From Heterobilharzia americana (taxonomy: Eukaryota; Platyhelminthes; Trematoda; Strigeidida; Schistosomatidae), in contig OX104130.1 in NCBI GenBank assembly GCA_944470555.2, forward strand, positions 58,561,491-58,625,490: a stretch of 64,000 nt of DNA. Direction: 5' to 3'. The translations under genes and the position numbers were made by a program. Of the stretch, positions 47,391-58,588 are shown one piece after another. A model generated the notes under the pieces. It had not been told where the DNA came from, made no database searches, and was given only the letters and a program-made list of their open reading frames with translations. The first letter of the stretch is position 1. Every line of letters starts with the position of its first letter.

Positions 47391-48700
47391 AACCTCGCAC
47401 ACAAGTGCGTCATCTCAATTTGTTACACTTCACAGTGTTATGCAAAAAAAGGTGGACAAGAAAAGAGTAACAGGGTAGAGAAAGTTGTTAGAGAATAAAC
47501 TATTTGAAGGTAAATCTTAGCTTAAATGTTCAAGTTTTAGAAGACGTCATTATGATCAATTTTCAGCCATGTCACCAAGGGTAGTCAGGCAGTGGTTCTT
47601 ATCAGTCCTGGGACCCCAGCTAGGCAGTTGACATCTCCCAGAACGACTCAGACCAGTAGTCAGGACCTTGAACTGGTGCCATGTTTTCGTCTCATCACCA
47701 TAAACCCTTTTCTACCCGACCAATAGCTGGTGTCTTGACGTGGTGGTCGAGCTTGAATATCACAATGTTCCCTAGTGGTCTTAACCATGCCAGAAATGTT
47801 TGCTGAATATTGGTAAGACGGGAAGCAGCTACCGCTGTAATGTACATTACTACACTATAATGGACTAGGTCGTACCGTTGCTAGCTGAATGGGGTATGAC
47901 GGCAATAAGGTGTTTCCCTTAGATGACCAGCGATAGCACGCTGATGCTGCCTTCCTAACGGGAGGGGGTTGGAAAGGGGTACTCCGGAAATAACACCACC
48001 CTGCCCCATGGTCTTCGACAGCCGGCGTGAAGACTTTCCCATTCGATGTCAGAGCAACAAAACATCACAAAATCCCACAAAAGGATAAGACAGGTTTCAA
48101 ACAGATGTGCTGTGGGCTGTGTGGTCACAAATATTCTTCTCTCTCAGGTGCATTAGGCAGAAATAACCTTCCACGATGTGGGCAGACGGAAAGCGTCAAC
48201 CGCCCTCACAACTCTGTCAACGTTCAGGTTTCCTCAGACTATTATACACATATCTCATCATTACCCTCTAATCTTCCCTCACGTCTCAACTAACGATACT
48301 ACATCATCTTCAATTTCTCCTAGCTCTTCAGCCTTTAAAAACGATCTGAATCCACAGAATGGCATCCCTGGTCTCCTTCAACCACGCTCCAAATCATACA
48401 TCGGGGCCTTCAATGCTTGCACCCTCCGTCAAATTGGTCAACAGGCTTTATTGGCCAAGACTCCAGCAACTCGGACCATGGATTTGTGGTGTTTGTGAGA
48501 CACGTATACAGGACTCAAGTGCGATTATTCACCTAACCTCTCCCGACCAATCTGTGAATCCGCGAAATTCACCCTTCGAATTTTTGGAGATTCGATGGCT
48601 AGCTCTCGCAGCCTTGTAGGCGTAGGCATGGCATTAAGCACTAGGGCAGAAAACTCACTACTACACTGGATCCCAATTGATAGTCACCTCGGTGCTGTCT
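47390..48700. mobile_element. RTE-like LINE (family B): 3' end joined head-to-head to a 5' end
   Basis: 47390-47725 (minus) matches the family B 3' end at 14690-15050. From about 47730 the plus strand carries the 5' UTR and endonuclease start: FNACTLRQIGQQALLAKT, LWCLCETRIQDSSAIIHLTSPDQ and an EIRWLALAAL stretch to 48620. The arrangement is that of a 5' inversion. Confidence 0.7.
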
Positions 48701-48754
48701 GTGCTGAACGACAATGAGAACTAAAAGGAATAGTGAAACTCGCCTTTGTCTCCT

Positions 48755-49440
48755 TTTAATCTCTGCTTACGCAGAGACGTGAGGGAAGATTAGAGGGTAA
48801 TGATGAGATATGTGTATAATAGTCTGAGGAAACCTGAACGTTGACAGAGTTGTGAGGGCGGTTGACGCTTTCCGTCTGCCCACATCGTGAAAGGTTATTT
48901 CTGCCTAATGCACCTGAGGGAGAAGAATATTTGTGACCACACAGCCCATAGCACATCTGTTTGAGCCCTGTTGTATGCAACGTTTTGAGTTTGAGTATTT
49001 AAACTTTTGTAGTTTTGGTGCCTGATGGTTAAAAGGAAAGGAGAAATGAGTCAACACCGCCGGCAGACCATGGGGCGTGGTAGAGTGTTTTATTTTTGGG
49101 GCTGACGTTTTCGAACCCCTGCCTTTCGCTGAGAATGACCATCGGTTTGGCACTGCTGGTCACCCAAGGTAAACACCTTACTGCTGTCTCACCCCATCCC
49201 GCTAGCAACAGTACGACTTCGCCCTCGGACCTCCGTTATAGTGTAGTAATTTACACCACAACGGTAACTGCTTTTCGTCTTACCACTATCCAACAGACCT
49301 CTCTGGTATGCTAGGACCTCTGAGCAACAAGCGTTTCACCAGCATAGCCCGTTAGATCATTGTGATATACAAGCCGGACCACTACGTCTGGGTAGCAGCT
49401 ATCGGTCGGGGACTCCAGGTAACGGTCTGGACTTATTATT
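48755..49440 (-). mobile_element. RTE-like LINE (family B) 5' UTR, opposite orientation
   Basis: The minus strand repeats the 5' end seen at 47800-48295. Bases 48775-48975 are almost the exact reverse complement of 48095-48290. A 5'-end match continues out to about 49440. Confidence 0.75.
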
Positions 49441-49518
49441 GGTAGTAATTCTATCCTCCCCTTAACAATACAGTTGACAAGTGAATCATATGAACATGAA
49501 ATTTGATTTTTGCATGCT

Positions 49519-49546
49519 TATATATATATATATATATATATATATT
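49519..49546 (+). repeat. (TA)n microsatellite
   Basis: About 14 TA units in AT-rich DNA between LINE fragments. Confidence 0.95.
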
Positions 49547-50559
49547 TCACGTTCTGAATTGAAGCCGAGATAACTATTTTGCAAGTGGGCCCTTCCTCAA
49601 CGTTTCTTTGCGATCGGAGATTTTCCGACCTTGGTTAGGCGTTCTCGCCTTTGATTTCCGTTCGGTGCCACTGCTGGCTTATTATAGAAATGCGAAAATC
49701 GATTGTGCGTGATACTTTTTAAAAATAGCATATGAAATAAATGAAAATCAATTGTTTTTGGAGAAAGGATTTGTATGCGGTTGTTCAAAGCCAAATTATC
49801 AGTCACGAAATCTGTAAATAACCCGAAATTTCTCACCAAACTAATCGCCATACTTTCTAAACATGTCATTGTCATACAAGTCAGCTATGGAATACAAAAT
49901 CCTTATTGCTGTATAAATTGTTTTTTGTAACCATCTAAAGGATTCTACTTGTAGAAGCTTCAATTTATCTACCTTTATGCATTGATGTGGCCAAAATTGA
50001 GCTTAGTTTTAAGTTTGAATCGTATTCGTGTGGTGTGTAGCTAGTACCGGTAATCTCTTGTTCACTGTCTTCCTGTTGGCGTGGTATTTGCCAGAAAAGC
50101 GGTAGGGGAAAAGCGAGTTTCGGCGTATTGTTTTATTGAATATAGGAGCTACTTAAAAGAGTTGGAGAGCTCGAAAATATAGCTGCAACATGCCTCAGGA
50201 TTCCCGTATTTATGAACCTATCTTGATTACTGACTGTCATGTAAACAAAACTCTAATTTTCTTCTTTTTGTGAATCTACATAATTCACAGTCGCCACATT
50301 CACTCCTGTAGCCAAACTGTTTCGCAGTTGTTACAAGCATAACAGTATACAGTTTGTTTTAAATACCTCAGATAACATTCTGATCAACTGTAACTCCTCG
50401 CGTTTATTAGCATCAATGCAAAAATGTCTACTGTATTGGGCATACATGAACCCTCAACGACAGTTGACATAATAGTTAGACGTGCTTATTGAAACGACTC
50501 AATGAAGTATGCTAGTGGGAAAATATTTTCTTTGAGGTTTTACTGTACCAGAAAGATTT

Positions 50560-53335
50560 ATTGGATAGTGAGTGAGGCTGAAAGCAGTTACCCTTGTAAT
50601 GTAAATAGCTACGTTATAACAGGGGTCTGAAGGTGAATGCCCACTGCTGGCTGAACAGTGTGATAGCTGTAAAATGGTCCACGCGGATGATCAACAGTCC
50701 GTCCTGATATCTTCCCTCTGATAGGCCGGGTGTTAAATGAGGTCGGCCCAAGAAGTAGCACAATACTCCCCTGTCTGAGATCTTTCTGTGCCACAGGTAT
50801 GCATTTTATAACTTCATTCAAAACAAAACTTAAATGTCGAAATTCCGAAGAAGCTGTGTGTGATCAACTTTAAGCACATGACCCATTGGCGCTGCAGTCA
50901 CTGAAAGCTAATCCATTTTATCTTTCAGGTACTTTGCAGAAACAATTTGAAAAGCTGGGATGTACCAACTGTCCGCATCAAACAAAGCCAAACTAGTCAT
51001 AACCCATCTTCCTCACCTTGATCTCATCCCTTACCTTCGCTTCCTAATGCCAATATTAGGCCACATACAGATTCACCAACTTCTCATCCTGCGACCATCG
51101 CTAACGACCCAAGTCAGCGAAACACCAATCCCAGTCTAAGACCACACTGCCAATGTCTCATTTTAGTTTGAAATGGCCGAACTCTCTATTAAATCGGACA
51201 GCGGAAATCACTTGCAGAAACTCTGGCATTTCAAGCTATGATGTATGTTATGTTTGTGTGATATGCATGCATAACTCAGATGTGCTTATTCACTGTACCT
51301 TACGCGGCTGATGTGCTGAATCTGCGAAATTCACTTTGCGAGTGTCTGAAAATTCGGTGGCTAGTTCTCGCGAAATTGTTAGTAGTAGGTATAGTGTTCT
51401 TAAGGAGGAAGCGCGCTTCTCGATTGCATTACCAGTCAACAGCCGTCTATACTCTGTGCAACTGTATACATGTGTAAGAACTGAAAAAGACTTTGACAAT
51501 CGTCGATGTTGATTCTTAGTCTTTGCATACGCGTTCGTTGACTGAAATTCAGATGATAAACAGGATGAAATCCACCAAAAGCTGTCAATTTCGCTACATA
51601 AAACAGATATATTTTTGATTGCAAGTCACTTCAACGCTCAAATAGGAAAGCTGAGCCAATCGGAATGTCATCCTGAAGGTATCTATGGTATTTAATGCCA
51701 ACCAACAACGATCTGTTTCTGATAAATTTGTTCTGAAAACCACTTGTTTTTGGCTACCACTACTTCAAACATAAAAAGAGACATTGGCTCATCCACTGAC
51801 ATCAAACCAACTCTGGATACAAAAACTCATTAGGGAGGGTCTTTGGAGGATTGCTTCTCTTTTTAGAGTACATGTGTAAACTGGGACCATACATTTATGC
51901 TTGTCATAATGGGTACAGGAAACAGTAGTATAGTGCACCTCTTAAACACCATACGTCCATAACTAGAAATGCGAGTAATGCAGATTATCCTATTTGGCAC
52001 ATAGTTCAGACATTGAAAGCTCAAATATGAAATTGGCAGTGTGGGAATGGTGTTTCGCTGACTTGGGTCGTTAGCAATGGCTGCAGGATGAGAAGTTGGT
52101 GAATCTGTATGTGGCCTAATATTGGCATTAGGAAGCGAAGGTAGGGGATAAGATCAAGGTGAGGAAGATGGGTTATGACTGGTTTGGTTTTGTATGCTGC
52201 AAGGAACATATGGACAGTTGGTACTTCTCAATTTCTCTCATTGGAAGTTGTTTCTGCAAGGTGACCGCAGAGTCAATAGAACATCTGATTGATCCTGTCT
52301 TCAGTAAAGGAGAGAAATCCTCTTATAACAACCAGAGAGGAATCAATCTGCCGAACATAGCCATAAAGACTCTCAGTTAGATGTCTAATTAGAGCAAACT
52401 CAAGGAAGCCAGCCGGATTTCAGTCTTGTTTGTACATTTATTATTTGTTCGCTCCCGGGGTTTCAGAACAAAGGCTCACTTACCAACATCCGACTAAAGC
52501 TGTATTTCTTAACATACAAGCGATATTCAACTTCGTCGCGTAGGCCTTCATTTAGCAGTGCCTCTCACTGAAGTGGGTGCCAAGTAGAACCACTACTCGT
52601 TCGAAAGCTTTATACTGGGACTTCAGTGGGTGTTAGTGCTCATAGCGAGTTGTCTCTTGAGTTGTGTACTTGAGGCGCTATCCGTTATGGATTCCTACTC
52701 TCTCCGTTTTTATTGAGATTTATCACAAATGCACTTATGGAGGTCTCTGTTGTCGTCCGACTTTACAGGGATTGATCTTGTCATTGGCAAATTCTTAATC
52801 GACAGATGGTTCTGTTAGGCGAAAGTGCTGACAAGATGCAGAGTCTTGTGAACACTGAAAACGTTTGGAATGGGTTCTTAACCGTCTACATGTAAATTGT
52901 TGCTTCAGGACTGGTCTTTGCCGACACCTTGGTTAACAGTTATGGAGTGAAGTGGTTTAGAACGTTAGCCTTTTCATTTACCTATGAAGTTGGATCTGCT
53001 CTTATAAGACAGAGAGGGTGGAGCTTTGAATTATTGGTTTGGACAGTGGGTCACGGATCTGACCCGCGCTGCATCTACCAAGGTCTGGGCAGCCAGGTAG
53101 TATCATTAGCCCTCAAAGTTGATGTGGTTCGTTGCTTACGGGGCAAACGTGCACAGGGTGGCTGAGTGCGTTCTAGTTTTGTTTTGGTTCAGGTCAAAAA
53201 CAAAACCTCTGTAAGTATACTCAAGGCTAGATTGTCTATTAAAGGCTCGAGTGTACTGCGCTGCAGTTCGTTCTGTTCAACTATACAGCTATGTAACACG
53301 CCCGTTAGAAGTACAGGAGAGATAAGATTTTAAGG
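50560..53335 (+). mobile_element. RTE-like LINE (family B), old nearly full-length copy
   Basis: Order on the plus strand: 5' UTR-like (50560-50820); endonuclease (LRNSLCECLKIRWLVLA, then about 51600-51950 IASHFNAQIGKLSQSE); RT start (VFSKGEKSSYNNQRGINLPNIAIKTLS at 52270-52377); broken palm to about 52870; and a 3' part with LSIKG..VLRCSS near 53240-53270. Riddled with stops. Contains a short inverted piece of its own upstream region at 52025-52215. Confidence 0.65.
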
Positions 53336-53354
53336 GTTTTACCACCGTCGCCTT

Positions 53355-53530
53355 GATAGCATGGACTGGCATCAGTTGGAGAAACATTAGAAACACGAGA
53401 GCACTCGATAACTGCTTCGTCCTAGTATGGTACTCAGCAGTGCGCACCCATAACCCCTCCAGGGATCGAACTCAGGACCTTCAGGTCCCGTGACCAGCAC
53501 GTTACCATTGAGCCACTGGATCGGAATCCA
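53355..53530 (-). mobile_element. tRNA-derived SINE with degenerate hammerhead
   Basis: A minus-strand copy about 260 bp before the first identified methyltransferase exon. The head (CAGTGGCTCAATGGTAACG) and B box (GTTCGATCCCTGG) are well preserved. The ribozyme has lost bases between CTGAG and the stem II loop. Confidence 0.75.
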
Positions 53531-53780
53531 GGGGTCCATATTCCCTGCTATCAATTCACGGTATTACACAATCATCGCCCAATGTCATCGTTCAGTACTT
53601 GTCCTCATGCCCACCTGGTTTTTGTGTGTATTGTTGTGTTTTCGGTGTTGACTTAGCGAAGATCTCTCATCCATGATCTTATGTTGTCGCAGTTTCTAAG
53701 CTTGCCGATTTATATGTAAAGTGAAGTTTTGATTTTTGTGTGTTCAGGAAATTCTCACCCCTAAATTGATCACTTTTTAT

Positions 53781-53792
53781 CTTTGATTCCAG
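53781..53792 (+). other. Splice acceptor before the KMT2C/D-like first coding exon
   Basis: A T-rich tract ending TTTGATTCCAG closes at 53792. About 77 bp of likely 5' UTR follow before the ATG at 53870. No upstream exon was identified in the repeat-filled DNA to the left. Confidence 0.55.
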
Positions 53793-53869
53793 AACCTACT
53801 GTGATTGACACCACACCTTGTTCCCAACTATCATTTTAATGTTTAAGATTCATCCCATGCTACTGAGAC

Positions 53870-56215
53870 ATGACAACCGTGCTGGATGTTTTTGGCCCCA
53901 CGAGTGATGACTGCAGTGCCTCGGCAAACAACATATGCCAGTTTACGCCTCTTATTTCGGTCTCACCGAACAGTAATGAAGACCAGTTGTGCAGTAAACA
54001 TGATTTATTTCTTGTTGAATCAGTTCATGATGAATCATTTCAAAGGTCATCACCATCCTCCTTCAAAACACCTAGTAAAGAAGTTTCTTCTCCTGGATCA
54101 TTGGAACTGCCGTCAATGCCGAGTGACAAGAGTAGCTCTCGTGATTGTTCAGACGGACATAGTTCAGTAAACTTTTTATTTTCCTCAGATTTGACCGATA
54201 CTGATCGTTCAAACAGTGTTTGTTCCCTTTCTCCCTCAACACAACCAACTGAACATTTTTCGAATGCTAATGATGAGTTTTTTCTCCTATGTCCAGATCG
54301 GATGCTAGAAAGTGCCTTCGTCAGATCTGTGGGTGCAGACATGGATGATAACCGTGCGGTTTCTAATAAAATTCCTGACGGTATCACTGATATCCAAACA
54401 CCTCTGAATACACCGCTTCAGAATTCATGTTCGAATGATGGCAACTACTCTGCATTTACATCACTGGCTTACAACGAATCAGAGACCACTCAATACAAAT
54501 ACCACGATGCTCCTTCAAGACCTGATTGTCCACAACCTATTGGAACTAATACTCATCCTACCATAATGACTGCATCATATGTTTTACCTTCAAAAGTAGG
54601 TGTAAAGGTGGATTCTTGTGTTTCTAAGGTTGGTGGGATTTTTACTGTTTGTGACCAATCAACTACATTTCCTGAGAGTTCTACATGTCTCCTAAAATCA
54701 CCAGATTCTTCAGCCACTTTTAACTCTCGTCACTTAAGTGATTTCTGCCAAAGTTCTGAGAATACACCTGATTGTATTCGAAGTCGAGGGAATTCTGTTC
54801 TTGTTCCTGATTCGTTTGCTCGTCAGCGTGGCGAAAGTAAACTCTTGTATGACCAGAATGATACTGACTTCCAAACGTCAAAACCCACGTGTTCCCCAAA
54901 GACAGTCGATCCACATACGACGCGATTTGATCCCATTAATATAAAAAATAAGTATATTAGTAATGATTTTTCCCATCAACGGGTTCCAGTCATTACTGGA
55001 CCAGAAAGAACAACTACTTTTGCTTCTGGAAAAAGATCCCGGAACGCTTACTCAAGTCCATGCATCTTACCATTGAAGGGACGTAACTGTCATGCTGAAT
55101 CGAAACTATTATCTAACTACGGTCATATGTATAAAACGACGGTTGTATCAGTGACCTCTTATCCTCCTTATAGTCTTGATCAGAATATGGCACCTAGTCG
55201 AGACTCAATCACATTGACCAAAAGAAAAACCTTTATTAACAACTGGGACTCTAGACACAATTGGAGAAACAATGATATAAATCCAGTTACCAAAATCGAT
55301 TATTCTTCTGTGCCTGGGTTTCAAGATTCTTCTGCATCAAAAAGTAAACGCAAAGGTTCAAGAGTAGTGGGACGTGGTGGTAAGCGACATAAGTCGTTGG
55401 ATAGTGAAATACATAGTTGTCGTACAAATCAGACTCCGTCAAATGTGTCTCTGCATTCTCTTTTGTTACAAGATGTCAGTCGTTTTATCCAAGATCCCGT
55501 ACTTCGTCCATTATTGCATCTATATGCTCCAACTCCTCTACCACCATGTAGTCAGCCTAACTTTTCAACGAGTATATCTGATTTGGCTTCTCTAGGTCAA
55601 AAGTACTTTCGTTTTCCAATGTCATTACGCAAACTAAAAGATAAACCCATTGCCGAAGAAAATATTTTGAGGTTTTTGGCTAGGTGTCCTAACACCAAAG
55701 AAAGAATAAACTATTTAAATCAAGAAAATTTCTTGGTAGATGCATATCGACGTTCACTTGGTCGAAACTTTTATTCTACTTACCTCTCCCCTACACCTGA
55801 AAACCGAGTCTCACCCTTAAATCTTTTTAACGTGCATAAGTTTCATATCACTCCCACCGTGGACTGTATAACGCCTCCTCTTTCCCCAGTTGTCAGTGAC
55901 GACTTTCAATGCTGTCTTTCAGAGTTGAATGATGACATTAAATGTGACCATAAGTATCCTGAAGAGATTATATTATTCGATCAGCTTGTTAGTGAAGCGC
56001 AGAAAACTTGCTTTCATTGTAAAATGCAAATCATACTACCTAAAAAGCCACTCATGTGGAAGTCTCAAGATAAGGATAGCTGCTTGTCATTTTGCAGTTC
56101 CGGTTGCCTGATGGAACTAAAGCGACAAGGAACTAGCTACATAACACCATCTATTCCAAATAATAACTGTGATTTTACACTTTCAGTTACTTCAACAATG
56201 AATCTCAACCAATAA
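53870..56215 (+). CDS. KMT2C/D-like H3K4 methyltransferase, N-terminal coding part
   Basis: A 781-codon open frame. The first half is S/T/P/N-rich and probably disordered. A basic SKSKRKGSRVVGRGGKRHK stretch that looks like a nuclear-localisation signal lies near the middle. Residues about 550-650 contain an ordered block with LRPLLHLYAPTPLPP and LRFLARCPNTKERINYL. At residues 714-746 there is a C-x2-C ... FCSSGC cluster like the FCS-type zinc site before the extended PHD in MLL3/4. An in-frame TGA (53864-53866) two codons before the ATG, and a good acceptor AG at 53791-53792, suggest a real start after a 5' UTR exon. The known PHD clusters and HMG box of vertebrate KMT2C/D are absent here. 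The frame must join the next one by an intron or an indel near 56.17 kb. Confidence 0.85.
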   Translation: MTTVLDVFGPTSDDCSASANNICQFTPLISVSPNSNEDQLCSKHDLFLVESVHDESFQRSSPSSFKTPSKEVSSPGSLELPSMPSDKSSSRDCSDGHSSVNFLFSSDLTDTDRSNSVCSLSPSTQPTEHFSNANDEFFLLCPDRMLESAFVRSVGADMDDNRAVSNKIPDGITDIQTPLNTPLQNSCSNDGNYSAFTSLAYNESETTQYKYHDAPSRPDCPQPIGTNTHPTIMTASYVLPSKVGVKVDSCVSKVGGIFTVCDQSTTFPESSTCLLKSPDSSATFNSRHLSDFCQSSENTPDCIRSRGNSVLVPDSFARQRGESKLLYDQNDTDFQTSKPTCSPKTVDPHTTRFDPINIKNKYISNDFSHQRVPVITGPERTTTFASGKRSRNAYSSPCILPLKGRNCHAESKLLSNYGHMYKTTVVSVTSYPPYSLDQNMAPSRDSITLTKRKTFINNWDSRHNWRNNDINPVTKIDYSSVPGFQDSSASKSKRKGSRVVGRGGKRHKSLDSEIHSCRTNQTPSNVSLHSLLLQDVSRFIQDPVLRPLLHLYAPTPLPPCSQPNFSTSISDLASLGQKYFRFPMSLRKLKDKPIAEENILRFLARCPNTKERINYLNQENFLVDAYRRSLGRNFYSTYLSPTPENRVSPLNLFNVHKFHITPTVDCITPPLSPVVSDDFQCCLSELNDDIKCDHKYPEEIILFDQLVSEAQKTCFHCKMQIILPKKPLMWKSQDKDSCLSFCSSGCLMELKRQGTSYITPSIPNNNCDFTLSVTSTMNLNQ

Positions 56216-58149
56216 CTGTGTTCTTAATAAAAAATAGCAATAATAAGCGTGTAAAGCAAGCTTCAAGGCGTCCTTCTCTCCAAGATATGAAGACAAACCA
56301 TAGAAGAAATACGAACGATGTGTCTCACAATCGCTCATCTCTTGGAATTATCTCTTCTCTTAAACGTTGGCGCAATATTCGTTGGCGCAGACACATTGAT
56401 ACTTCATTAGTGTGCGCACGCAACTCATTTCAAAAATTTTCGAATGCGCCCGTTTTCATTAAAAATTATTCTCTATCGAATAAGTGTTTAGGTAACGATA
56501 CTCGCGTGTGTCATTTATGCCACCAGAAAGGAGATGGATCAAATGATGTGACTAGCAGGTTGCTTAATTACAGTGCGGACAAGTGGTTGCATCTCAATTG
56601 TATACTGTGGTGCTACGAAACGTACGAAACAGTTAGTGGCTCATTGATGGATGTGTCGCGTTCTTTAAAAAAGGCTTTGAAGACTCCATGTACTTATTGT
56701 AAAGATCTTGGTGCTGGCTTACCGTGTTTTCATTCTGATTGTGAGGCTGTTTATCATCTTCCCTGTGCTCATCAAATCGATTGTTCGTTTCATCCTGATC
56801 GCGGAATGTACTGCCCATTACATTGTAGCAGTGCTAACCATATTTTTCATCTTGAAAGTCTGGCTGTTGAAAGAAAAGTTTATATCTCTCGAGATGAACA
56901 TTCACAAGTGGAAAGAATTATTTCGGATGAAGACTATTTGGGTGCGATTCAAAATACCAAAGAACCTAGAGTGAAACTACGTATTGGAACATTAGTATTG
57001 CATAGAATAGGACAGTTGCTACCTGAACAGTTGGCTAGTGGCTTTTTCCATACAACTAATCATATATATCCTGTTGGATATTGGAGCACTCGTTTCTATT
57101 GGTCATTTCGTCATGTGGGTCGGCGTTGTCGTTATGATTGTCGAATCGAAGATGTAATACAGTCTGATGATAAAGATCAGTCGCACGTAAAGTCTATTTT
57201 AATCAAGTTTACTGTTGAGGTAATAGAACCAAATGAAGAGAATATCTGCTTTGAAGACTCAACATGTGACGGTGTTTGGCAAAAAATATTAAGTCGTATA
57301 AACTTATCTCGGAAACGTACGTCTTCACTCCTTCGAATTTTACAGAGCAATATACATGGCGAGGTGTTATTTGGTCTAACAGAACCCCACATTATTCGTG
57401 CTATTGAGTCTTTACCCGGTGTTGATCGTTTGAGCAATTACCTTTTCAAATTCGGTAAACTACAGTTAATCCAAGAGATGCCTTTGGCGATAAATCCTAC
57501 CGGCTGTGCTCGATCTGAACCGAAACTTCGTACGTACGTTAGGAGAAAACCTGCTGGAGAAATAAACAGCTGTCCTTGGATGGCTTACAATCATGTTATT
57601 CTTGAGTCTCCCGGTCATTCCTATAGTTTAGATGTTGGAAGCCCTACCCACTTAAATTCCCAATCTTCAAACACAACTAGTAAGTCACAACAGTATCGGC
57701 GATTACGACGAGAGTGGAAAACAAATGTCGTCTTAGCGCGATCACGTATTCAAGGATTGGGATTGTACGCTGCTCGTGATATAAACAAAAGCACATTCAT
57801 CATTGAGTATCTAGGAGAGATTATTCGTAATGAAGTTGCTAATCGTCGTGAGCGTTTATATGAGTCACAAAACCGAGGTATATATATGTTTCGAGTAGAC
57901 GATGATTGGATTGTAGATGCAACTATGTGTGGGGGGTTAGCTCGCTATATCAATCATTCTTGTGATCCAAACTGCACTGCAGAGATACTCAACTGTGATA
58001 ATTCTAATCATATAGTGATAATTGCCAATAAAAATATTGAGAAAGGAGATGAACTGACCTATGACTACAAATTTGACTTAGAAGAAGATCGCTGGGATCG
58101 AATTCCATGTCTATGTGGTTCAGCTAACTGTCGAAAATGGATGAACTAA
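56173..58149 (+). CDS. KMT2C/D-like H3K4 methyltransferase, ePHD-FYRN-FYRC-SET part
   Basis: The C-terminal part of a COMPASS-family histone H3 lysine-4 methyltransferase acting in the nucleus, probably at enhancers as MLL3/4 and fly Trr do. Numbering is from the GTG at 56218 (643 residues). Extended PHD is at about 96-203 (RVCHLCHQKGDG; WLHLNCILW; PCAH; YCPLH). FYRN is at about 254-310 and FYRC at about 325-425. The WDR5-interaction motif GCARSEPK is at 429-436, with the key Arg at 432. SET is at about 502-619 with GLGLYAARD, YMFR, RYINHSC and LTYDYKF. Post-SET CLCGSANCRKWMN reaches the C terminus. All catalytic and zinc residues expected by eye are present. The whole stretch is one exon. 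The frame is open from 56173; sequence around 56187 (SYFNNESQPITV) also reads like coding. The FYRN text and the VNRR-type SET match KMT2C/D better than KMT2A/B. Confidence 0.95.
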   Translation, partial: FYTFSYFNNESQPITVFLIKNSNNKRVKQASRRPSLQDMKTNHRRNTNDVSHNRSSLGIISSLKRWRNIRWRRHIDTSLVCARNSFQKFSNAPVFIKNYSLSNKCLGNDTRVCHLCHQKGDGSNDVTSRLLNYSADKWLHLNCILWCYETYETVSGSLMDVSRSLKKALKTPCTYCKDLGAGLPCFHSDCEAVYHLPCAHQIDCSFHPDRGMYCPLHCSSANHIFHLESLAVERKVYISRDEHSQVERIISDEDYLGAIQNTKEPRVKLRIGTLVLHRIGQLLPEQLASGFFHTTNHIYPVGYWSTRFYWSFRHVGRRCRYDCRIEDVIQSDDKDQSHVKSILIKFTVEVIEPNEENICFEDSTCDGVWQKILSRINLSRKRTSSLLRILQSNIHGEVLFGLTEPHIIRAIESLPGVDRLSNYLFKFGKLQLIQEMPLAINPTGCARSEPKLRTYVRRKPAGEINSCPWMAYNHVILESPGHSYSLDVGSPTHLNSQSSNTTSKSQQYRRLRREWKTNVVLARSRIQGLGLYAARDINKSTFIIEYLGEIIRNEVANRRERLYESQNRGIYMFRVDDDWIVDATMCGGLARYINHSCDPNCTAEILNCDNSNHIVIIANKNIEKGDELTYDYKFDLEEDRWDRIPCLCGSANCRKWMN

Positions 58150-58582
58150 CCGTCAATCAAGTATCACTACTTATCTAAGTTCTCAAGGTTGTGTCTGAAA
58201 ACACACCATTTCTGTAAAGTAACAAATTGCGCCTATATTTCTTTCACTGCTTACAGTACTCTACAACTCTATTTATCTTCGAAAGTTTAGTTTATGTACT
58301 TTCCAAATCACACGTTCTTTCGGATAATTTTTCTTTCAGCTTCGTTTTGCCTACTTCTTTATTCTCGTTTTTGTATAGGTATAGTTGCATTTTCTCATTG
58401 CATTGTGATATTCTTTTTGATGTATTACTGTTGATTTGAAGAACCGAGTTTCCCCAATTAAATCTCAGATTTACTTTGTGTACATACTGATCCTTTTGGT
58501 CTGTGTATAGAACATGACGGCGGCTGTGGGTTTCATTCATTTAAACTGATATGTATAATTTCTGTATATTTTTCAAAGTTAC

Positions 58583-58588
58583 AATAAA
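58583..58588 (+). terminator. Poly(A) signal of the KMT2C/D-like gene
   Basis: AATAAA about 430 bp after the stop codon, in a T-rich 3' UTR and followed by an A/T-rich stretch. It is the first canonical signal downstream. Confidence 0.6.

Noticed and set aside
54040..54387. Minus-strand 115-codon frame and other short frames within the methyltransferase exons
   Set aside because: They are antisense or off-frame shadows of the methyltransferase coding sequence.
53870..58149. Methyltransferase as a pseudogene because of the frame change
   Set aside because: Two long open frames with all domain residues intact and one nearby frame switch fit an intron or sequence error far better than decay.
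56218..58149. KMT2A/B (MLL1/2, Trx) or SETD1 assignment
   Set aside because: The ePHD-FYRN-FYRC-SET run is adjacent, as in KMT2C/D, and the motif texts (GQLLP, PVGY, GCARSEPK, NEVANR) match that group; SETD1 lacks this ePHD-FYR layout.
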